The notes under the pieces were generated by a model. The model made no database searches and was not told the origin of the DNA. It saw only the letters and a list, made by a program, of their open reading frames with translations. From the NCBI GenBank assembly GCA_045576675.1, contig JAZNGX010000088.1:1-9993 (forward strand): a stretch of 9,993 bases of DNA. Reading direction: 5' to 3'. This document shows, one piece after another, positions 5,724-9,993 of this stretch. The number at the start of each line of letters is the position of its first letter. Position 1 is the first letter of the stretch. This DNA is from JAZNGX01 sp045576675. Lineage in GTDB: Bacteria; Bacillota; Clostridia; Monoglobales; Firm-18. Made by a program: the position numbers and the translations under genes.

Positions 5724-5759
5724 ATTACGGATTTTTACACAAAAATGTGAGGTTTTTTT
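5679..5759 (+). terminator. Inverted repeats and T-run before the solute-binding protein gene
   Basis: AAAAATCCGTA (5679-5689) and TACGGATTTTT (5726-5736) are perfect 11-bp complements with a 36-base loop that includes the end of the small ORF. Directly after it CACA/TGTG (5738-5749) forms a small stem, followed by AGG and a run of seven T (5753-5759). Together these could terminate a short upstream transcript or act as an attenuator for the gene at 5828. Confidence 0.35.
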
Positions 5760-5773
5760 GATGTGAATTTATA

Positions 5774-5821
5774 TTGATTTGTAGTAAAATTAATATACAA
5801 AACTAAAAAAGTTAAAGGAGG
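5774..5821 (+). promoter_or_regulatory. Likely promoter region and ribosome binding site of the solute-binding protein gene
   Basis: AAAGGAGG at 5814-5821 sits six bases before ATG 5828 and is a near-ideal Shine-Dalgarno. Upstream, TAAAAT (5785-5790) and TATACA (5794-5799) are candidate -10 words and TTGATT (5774-5779) a candidate -35, but no pair has ideal spacing. The promoter position is therefore a guess, while the ribosome binding site is firm. Confidence 0.4.
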
Positions 5822-5827
5822 AAGAAG

Positions 5828-7306
5828 ATGAAAAATAAAATTATTACTTCTGTTATTGCAGCAACGTTGTTTTTTGTTGCTGTAGGGTTATCAGGTTGTG
5901 GCGAAAAAGAAGTGTCTGATAATAGCGATATGCCAAAGCTTAAATATTACAGTTTTTGTGCACGCTCTAAGACGCAAGATGGTGAACGTGAGGTTTTTGA
6001 CAAGCTTAAAGAGATTGCACGTGAAGAGATTGGCGTTGATTTAGAAGTTAATTTTGTTGAGAACTCACAATATGAACAGCAAATGACCGTTAAATTAGCT
6101 TCAAATGAAAAATTCGATTTAATGTTTACTGCACCATGGCTTAATAACTATTCTTCTTTGGTAAGCAAAGGAGCATTATTGGCAATAGATGAGCTTTTGC
6201 CGGTTTATGCAAAGACTTATTATGAGTCAATCCCGAGTGAGTGGTGGGAATGTACAAAAATCGATGGTAAAATTTATGGTGCTATAAATCAGCAGGTTTT
6301 TGCAAGACAAAGCACTATGGTGTATCTGGATGAGGCTTTACAAAAAACCGGGTTTGATTATCAAAATTGTGAGAAACTTGAAGATTTAGAGCCATTCTTC
6401 GCTAAGGCTCTTGAGGCAGGATACAATACGGTTGAATATATTCTTTGGAATCCTATACAAGAATCTGCTTTTACTCAATATTTAGGAATAGAAACAATTG
6501 GTGGCGATCTTGTACCTGGTGTTATCAAGTATCACAATAATGAGAATATCACTGTATTAAATCAGTTTGAATTACCGGAATATAAAGATGCGATGAAACT
6601 ATTCAGAGATTGGAATTTAAAAGGATATATAGCTCAGGATGCGTTGGTTTCCAATGCGGAAAGATTACCGATATTTAAGTTTAATCCATGTTACAAGCCG
6701 CTTTATACTGAATATGAAGAAATGCAAGTATTCTCAAAAGGAAAGGATGTAAAAATTAAGCCTGTTGGGGAAGGCTATCTTTCTACATCTAATGTTATTG
6801 CTACAATGCTTGGCGTTGCGAAGGTAAGCGAACATCCTGAAAAAGCGGTTGAGTTAATTAATCTTATTAATACCAATAAAGAATTCTATAACACAATGAG
6901 CTATGGTATTGAAGGAAGAGATTATAAAATCGTTGACAATAAAATGGAGATAATTCCAAACAGTGTGTATAATACAAATGGTGGTGCATGGGCTTATGGA
7001 AATCAATTTATGGCATATGTTCCCGTAGGTTTAGATGAAAATGTGTGGAAGGAACAGGATAACTTTAACAGAACATCATATGCATCGCCGATATTAGGAT
7101 TCAACTTTGATTTATCAAATGTTCAAACAGAAATTGCAAATTGTAATGCTGTTATTTCTGAGTATTTAGAACCATTTAAGCTTGGCTTCCTTGATTTGGA
7201 TGAAAAGTATCCGGAGTTTTTAAAGAAACTCAAGGACGCCGGCTGTGACAAAATAATTGCTGAAAAACAAGCTCAGATTGATAAGTTTTTGGCAAGTAAG
7301 AATTAA
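5828..7306 (+). CDS. ABC transporter extracellular solute-binding lipoprotein, DUF3502 type
   Basis: A 492-residue carbohydrate-binding lipoprotein. Residues 1-23 are a lipoprotein signal with lipobox LSGC, so Cys24 is lipidated and the protein is anchored outside the cell membrane. Residues about 35-330 match the family-1 solute-binding (MalE-like) pattern seen in LplA/LipO proteins: KFDLMFTAPWLNNYSSLVSKG, then a KIDGKIYGAINQQ segment. The C-terminal part, about 415-490, resembles DUF3502: GFNFDLSNVQTEIANCNAVISEYL, then YPEFLKKLKDAGCDKIIAEKQAQID. Such proteins usually deliver oligosaccharides to LplB/LplC-type permeases, but no permease lies next to it here. The next gene, 62 bp on with no terminator between, is a secreted discoidin-like protein, suggesting the two are co-transcribed and bind the same glycan. 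The ligand is unknown; uronate-containing or complex oligosaccharides are typical guesses. Confidence 0.92.
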   Translation: MKNKIITSVIAATLFFVAVGLSGCGEKEVSDNSDMPKLKYYSFCARSKTQDGEREVFDKLKEIAREEIGVDLEVNFVENSQYEQQMTVKLASNEKFDLMFTAPWLNNYSSLVSKGALLAIDELLPVYAKTYYESIPSEWWECTKIDGKIYGAINQQVFARQSTMVYLDEALQKTGFDYQNCEKLEDLEPFFAKALEAGYNTVEYILWNPIQESAFTQYLGIETIGGDLVPGVIKYHNNENITVLNQFELPEYKDAMKLFRDWNLKGYIAQDALVSNAERLPIFKFNPCYKPLYTEYEEMQVFSKGKDVKIKPVGEGYLSTSNVIATMLGVAKVSEHPEKAVELINLINTNKEFYNTMSYGIEGRDYKIVDNKMEIIPNSVYNTNGGAWAYGNQFMAYVPVGLDENVWKEQDNFNRTSYASPILGFNFDLSNVQTEIANCNAVISEYLEPFKLGFLDLDEKYPEFLKKLKDAGCDKIIAEKQAQIDKFLASKN

Positions 7307-7339
7307 ACTGTTTAATTGTTTGTTTGGTGTTGGATAACA

Positions 7340-7355
7340 CTTATAATATTATAAG
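7340..7355. repeat. Perfect 16-bp palindrome before the discoidin-like gene
   Basis: CTTATAATATTATAAG is an exact palindrome in the 62-bp gap between the two plus-strand genes. Its right end overlaps the Shine-Dalgarno AAGAGGTG (7353-7360) of the next gene. It contains TATAAT (7342-7347), which with TTGTTT (7320-7325) and a 16-base spacer could be an internal promoter. It could therefore be an operator over a promoter, or a structure that hides the ribosome binding site. Confidence 0.5.
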
Positions 7356-7368
7356 AGGTGAAATTATT

Positions 7369-9897
7369 ATGAAAAAATGTAAAAAAATCTTGTCAGTGGT
7401 ACTGACGCTTGCAATGTTGTTGTCATTGACAACTGTTGTTCACTCGGATGGTAGTGAGATGACTTCTGTTATATCACAATCACCGTATGTAAATGTAGCT
7501 TTAAATAAGCCTGTGGTTGTAAGTAACAGTGCAGATTTTGCAGAGGTTAACTTTGTGAATGCTACTGCAGCTGATTATGGCGATTGTGCAGCCGCATTCG
7601 CAGCTGATGGCATTAACCCGCGTCGTGAGGACAATTATGCGTTGTTGGTTGATGGTATCTGTTCAAGACAAAACAATAAATCTGGTGGAAATATTGGTGA
7701 TGACAACTATTCTGATTTGTGTCATATTACTGCTGACGGTAACGGTGATGTTTACGCAATTATTGATTTACAAAAAGAATATAATATCAGCCATATCGAT
7801 ATACTTGCACATTTGCGTACTTTAAAAATTCAAGTTGTAACAAGTACTGATATGGTTAATTGGAGCGCTCCTTATACATATAATAACACACATTACCTGA
7901 ACAAAGGTAATTTTTCAGAAGGAAATGATACATCATCATTTTGGGTTGATACACACCGAGTGTTTTTAGATTCTCAAAAGCCTGTACGTTATGTTAAGGT
8001 TTATCGTGATGATACACTTAGTGCATGGTCTGGTGCTGATGGCTTATGGATTTCTGAAATAGAGGTTTATGCTGCTAAGGGATATGACGAGCATGCGTTG
8101 AAAAATGTACAAGCTGTTGCTGCAACGATAACAAATGACAGTACAGCATTAAGTGGTGCTTCAGATGATATTACAACTGGAAGCGTGTTTGACAGCTTTT
8201 GGGCAGGCACATCCACAGATGGAAGTGTTGTAGATGTAACCTTTGATATTGGGGAAAATCAAAATATAACAAGTATGTTTTTGACTGGTACAGATGCTAA
8301 TGGTGCATATACAGGTGCTATGGAGGATTTCAAAGTATATGTATCAGATTCATTGGCAGGCGAGCATGTTGAAAAAACTGCTGCAAATCTGGTGTGGGAA
8401 CAGAAAACACCATATAGTGTTGCAGACCATGGAACTTTAGCAATAGAATGTGGTAAGAACGGACGTTATATAACCTTTAGTAAAAATGCAAAAGCAGCTG
8501 GTGAAACAAATAATTTTGCAATTGCTCATCTTCAGGTAAATGTAGGTAAAGGTATTGAAACTAAAAAAACAATATTAGAAAATGTAGCAGCTAAAGATGG
8601 TGTTACAATCGCGGCTCTTGCCGGTGGAGCTAGTTTTACAGGTGATTTGACAAATTTAATTGATGGTACAGCAGCAACTCAAGCATATATGAATAAAACT
8701 AATGATGTAATATTGATGATTGATCTTGGTGCATGGTACAATGTTAAGAAGGTAGCACTAACAACAGTTGATGAAAGTGTTAATAATACAGATTTGCTTA
8801 AAAATGTAAATATTATTGGCTCTATGTGTAAAAGCTGGGATAATGATGGTGCAGAAGTTCTTTTAGCTAATTTGGGTCCTGATACAAAAGAATATAGCAC
8901 AAGATATGAGATGGATGTAAAAGCTTCCAACATAGTAAGATATATATATTTAAAGACCAGAGATTACAGAAATAAGGCTTTTTATGGTAATGGCTATATT
9001 GGCGCTGCTGAGATAGAAATATATGCAGAAAAAGATGTTTCTTACAGACAGATACCTGCAAGTAACATTAAAATCTCTGCTGGTGAAACAGGAGCATTTA
9101 CTGCTATAGGACGTTCATCTAATGGATCTGTAAGAGAAATAGTTAGTAATGTTGTTCAGGAAATGATTTATGATAGTTCAGATAAATTAACTTTTGATTT
9201 TGGTTCACAATGCAAAATTGATGCTATTGGTATTGTGGGCGGCAACTATAAAGCATATGGCGGTCTTGATTTATATGGATATCGCGGCGGTGCAACTACA
9301 AGAGGAGCTTTTGCATTTATGTCCGGTAAATATGATAGTGCAACAAATACCACAAACTTTAATGTAAATAACTATACACAGTTACAAAATGATTCACCGT
9401 ATTTGCAGCAATCTTCAATTTTGTTTGATAAAACAATTAGTACACGTCAGCTTCAATACACAAAACTGATTGATGGTCACGCATTGTATTCAAATGCAGC
9501 AAATGAAATGGAATGGGATAATGCTGCAAAGCTTGCTTTGATGGAAATACAATTTTTTGCTAAAAATATCCCTGTAGATGTTACAGATGTATCATTTACA
9601 GATGTTTCTACACCATTATATGAAATGTACAGCTTTAATGCAAACGTAATTAATAATACAGAGGCTCCTATAACAGTACGTGCTTATTTGGCTATATACA
9701 ATTCTTCAGGTTCAATGCTTGACGGAATTGTTGTAGAAGAACCTGTTACGGTTGATGCAGGTGCAACAGAGCCGATTGGTGTAGAATTGCTTGGTTCTGA
9801 TGGATATGATCCTGATGAGGGCGATATAATCAAAGTGTTTGTTTGGGAAGAAGGTTCACTTAAGCCATTTTATGGTGATGTTCAGACAATTCAGTAA
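7369..9897 (+). CDS. Secreted multi-domain protein with discoidin (F5/8 type C)-like modules and Ig-like C-terminus
   Basis: An 842-residue secreted protein. Residues 1-26 are a classical signal peptide (basic start, hydrophobic core, likely cut after VVHS). About 38-235 is the clearest discoidin-like module, starting with VNVALNKPVV and ending with EVYA, with the usual AIIDLQKEYNISHIDI and VRYVKVYRDD strands. Three further beta-rich blocks follow at about 244-395, 400-556 and 564-733; they carry VTFDIGENQNITSM, LMIDLGAWYNVKKV, EIEIYAEKD and MEIQFFAKN, typical of the jelly-roll fold, though they are more diverged. About 736-842 is an Ig/CARDB-like domain ending in DIIKVFVWEEGSLKPF, a C-terminus common in clostridial surface enzymes. 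I see no catalytic domain, sortase motif or dockerin. ATG 7369 is chosen over a TTG at 7324 because AAGAGGTG lies 8 bases before it and the signal peptide begins there. The role is probably carbohydrate binding outside the cell, paired with the solute-binding lipoprotein upstream. Confidence 0.85.
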   Translation: MKKCKKILSVVLTLAMLLSLTTVVHSDGSEMTSVISQSPYVNVALNKPVVVSNSADFAEVNFVNATAADYGDCAAAFAADGINPRREDNYALLVDGICSRQNNKSGGNIGDDNYSDLCHITADGNGDVYAIIDLQKEYNISHIDILAHLRTLKIQVVTSTDMVNWSAPYTYNNTHYLNKGNFSEGNDTSSFWVDTHRVFLDSQKPVRYVKVYRDDTLSAWSGADGLWISEIEVYAAKGYDEHALKNVQAVAATITNDSTALSGASDDITTGSVFDSFWAGTSTDGSVVDVTFDIGENQNITSMFLTGTDANGAYTGAMEDFKVYVSDSLAGEHVEKTAANLVWEQKTPYSVADHGTLAIECGKNGRYITFSKNAKAAGETNNFAIAHLQVNVGKGIETKKTILENVAAKDGVTIAALAGGASFTGDLTNLIDGTAATQAYMNKTNDVILMIDLGAWYNVKKVALTTVDESVNNTDLLKNVNIIGSMCKSWDNDGAEVLLANLGPDTKEYSTRYEMDVKASNIVRYIYLKTRDYRNKAFYGNGYIGAAEIEIYAEKDVSYRQIPASNIKISAGETGAFTAIGRSSNGSVREIVSNVVQEMIYDSSDKLTFDFGSQCKIDAIGIVGGNYKAYGGLDLYGYRGGATTRGAFAFMSGKYDSATNTTNFNVNNYTQLQNDSPYLQQSSILFDKTISTRQLQYTKLIDGHALYSNAANEMEWDNAAKLALMEIQFFAKNIPVDVTDVSFTDVSTPLYEMYSFNANVINNTEAPITVRAYLAIYNSSGSMLDGIVVEEPVTVDAGATEPIGVELLGSDGYDPDEGDIIKVFVWEEGSLKPFYGDVQTIQ

Positions 9898-9906
9898 TAA
9901 TATAAC

Positions 9907-9943
9907 ATATTTTATGATGGGGAATTTCCCCATCATAAAATAT
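9907..9943. terminator. Perfect 16-bp stem hairpin after the discoidin-like gene
   Basis: The arms 9907-9922 (ATATTTTATGATGGGG) and 9928-9943 are exact complements around the loop AATTT. The GGGG/CCCC core is next to the loop. It begins 9 bases after the doubled stop TAATAA. There is no T-run after it on the plus strand, as with the hairpin at 1709-1760, but position and strength make it the likely terminator of the two-gene unit. Confidence 0.65.
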
Positions 9944-9986
9944 AAATGCCAATAATATGCAAGTGTTATAATAAAGGAGATAAGCA

Positions 9987-9993
9987 ATGAGAA
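9987..9993 (+). CDS. Start of the next gene (first two codons only)
   Basis: ATG at 9987 with a strong AAAGGAG (9973-9979) seven bases before it. Only Met-Arg and one more base are in the window, so the product cannot be known. It lies 89 bp after the discoidin-like gene, past the hairpin. Confidence 0.55.

Noticed and set aside
7324..7368. TTG start at 7324 for the discoidin-like gene
   Set aside because: It would put 15 residues before the signal peptide and has no ribosome binding site, whereas ATG 7369 has both signals.
9964..9972. Extended -10 (TGTTATAAT) before the gene at 9987
   Set aside because: Transcription would start at or after the AAAGGAG, removing the ribosome binding site, and there is no -35 partner, so it is probably chance.

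Overview
The window looks like chromosomal DNA from a low-GC Firmicute of the Clostridia type. The supporting signs are strong AAAGGAG ribosome binding sites, TTGaaa/TATAAT promoters, AT-rich codon choice, a Gram-positive lipoprotein signal on the solute-binding protein, and a DUF3502-type sugar-binding protein of the kind common in gut and rumen clostridia. The species cannot be named from the sequence.

Left part (1-1760, plus strand): the tail of an unidentified gene ends at 145. A complete nitrilase-superfamily amidohydrolase (281-1090) follows, bracketed by two copies of an imperfect 29-bp direct repeat. Next is a modular palindromic element of about 130 bp with four ATATCGA words (1120-1246). 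Then comes the N-terminal stub of a MATE-family efflux pump (from 1367), which loses homology near 1600 and ends in a very long hairpin at 1709-1760.

Middle part (1766-5480, minus strand, read right to left): an N-acetylneuraminate lyase/DHDPS-family aldolase (5379-4489), a possible MFS transporter remnant (4440-4123), an AraC-type regulator with an N-terminal cupin-like domain (3947-3111), and a roughly 407-residue helical protein that looks like an (alpha/alpha)6-barrel carbohydrate-active enzyme (2989-1766). Good promoters lie before the aldolase and before the helical protein. Gene content suggests a small inducible locus for breaking down a sugar acid or sialic-acid-like compound; this is inference.

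Right part (5480-9993, plus strand): a divergent intergenic region with a possible 39-codon small ORF and inverted repeats, then a lipoprotein solute-binding protein (5828-7306). It is followed after 62 bp by a secreted 842-residue protein built of several discoidin (F5/8 type C)-like modules with an Ig-like C-terminal domain (7369-9897). A perfect 16-bp stem hairpin closes this pair, and the next gene starts at 9987. No permease, ATPase or glycosidase lies between the binding protein and the discoidin-like protein, so they look like a surface glycan-capture pair.

No tRNA, rRNA, CRISPR array, transposase or recognisable riboswitch was seen. No defence or other wholly new system stands out. 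The most unusual items are the repeats around the nitrilase gene, the ATATCGA hairpin array, and the binding-protein/discoidin pair.
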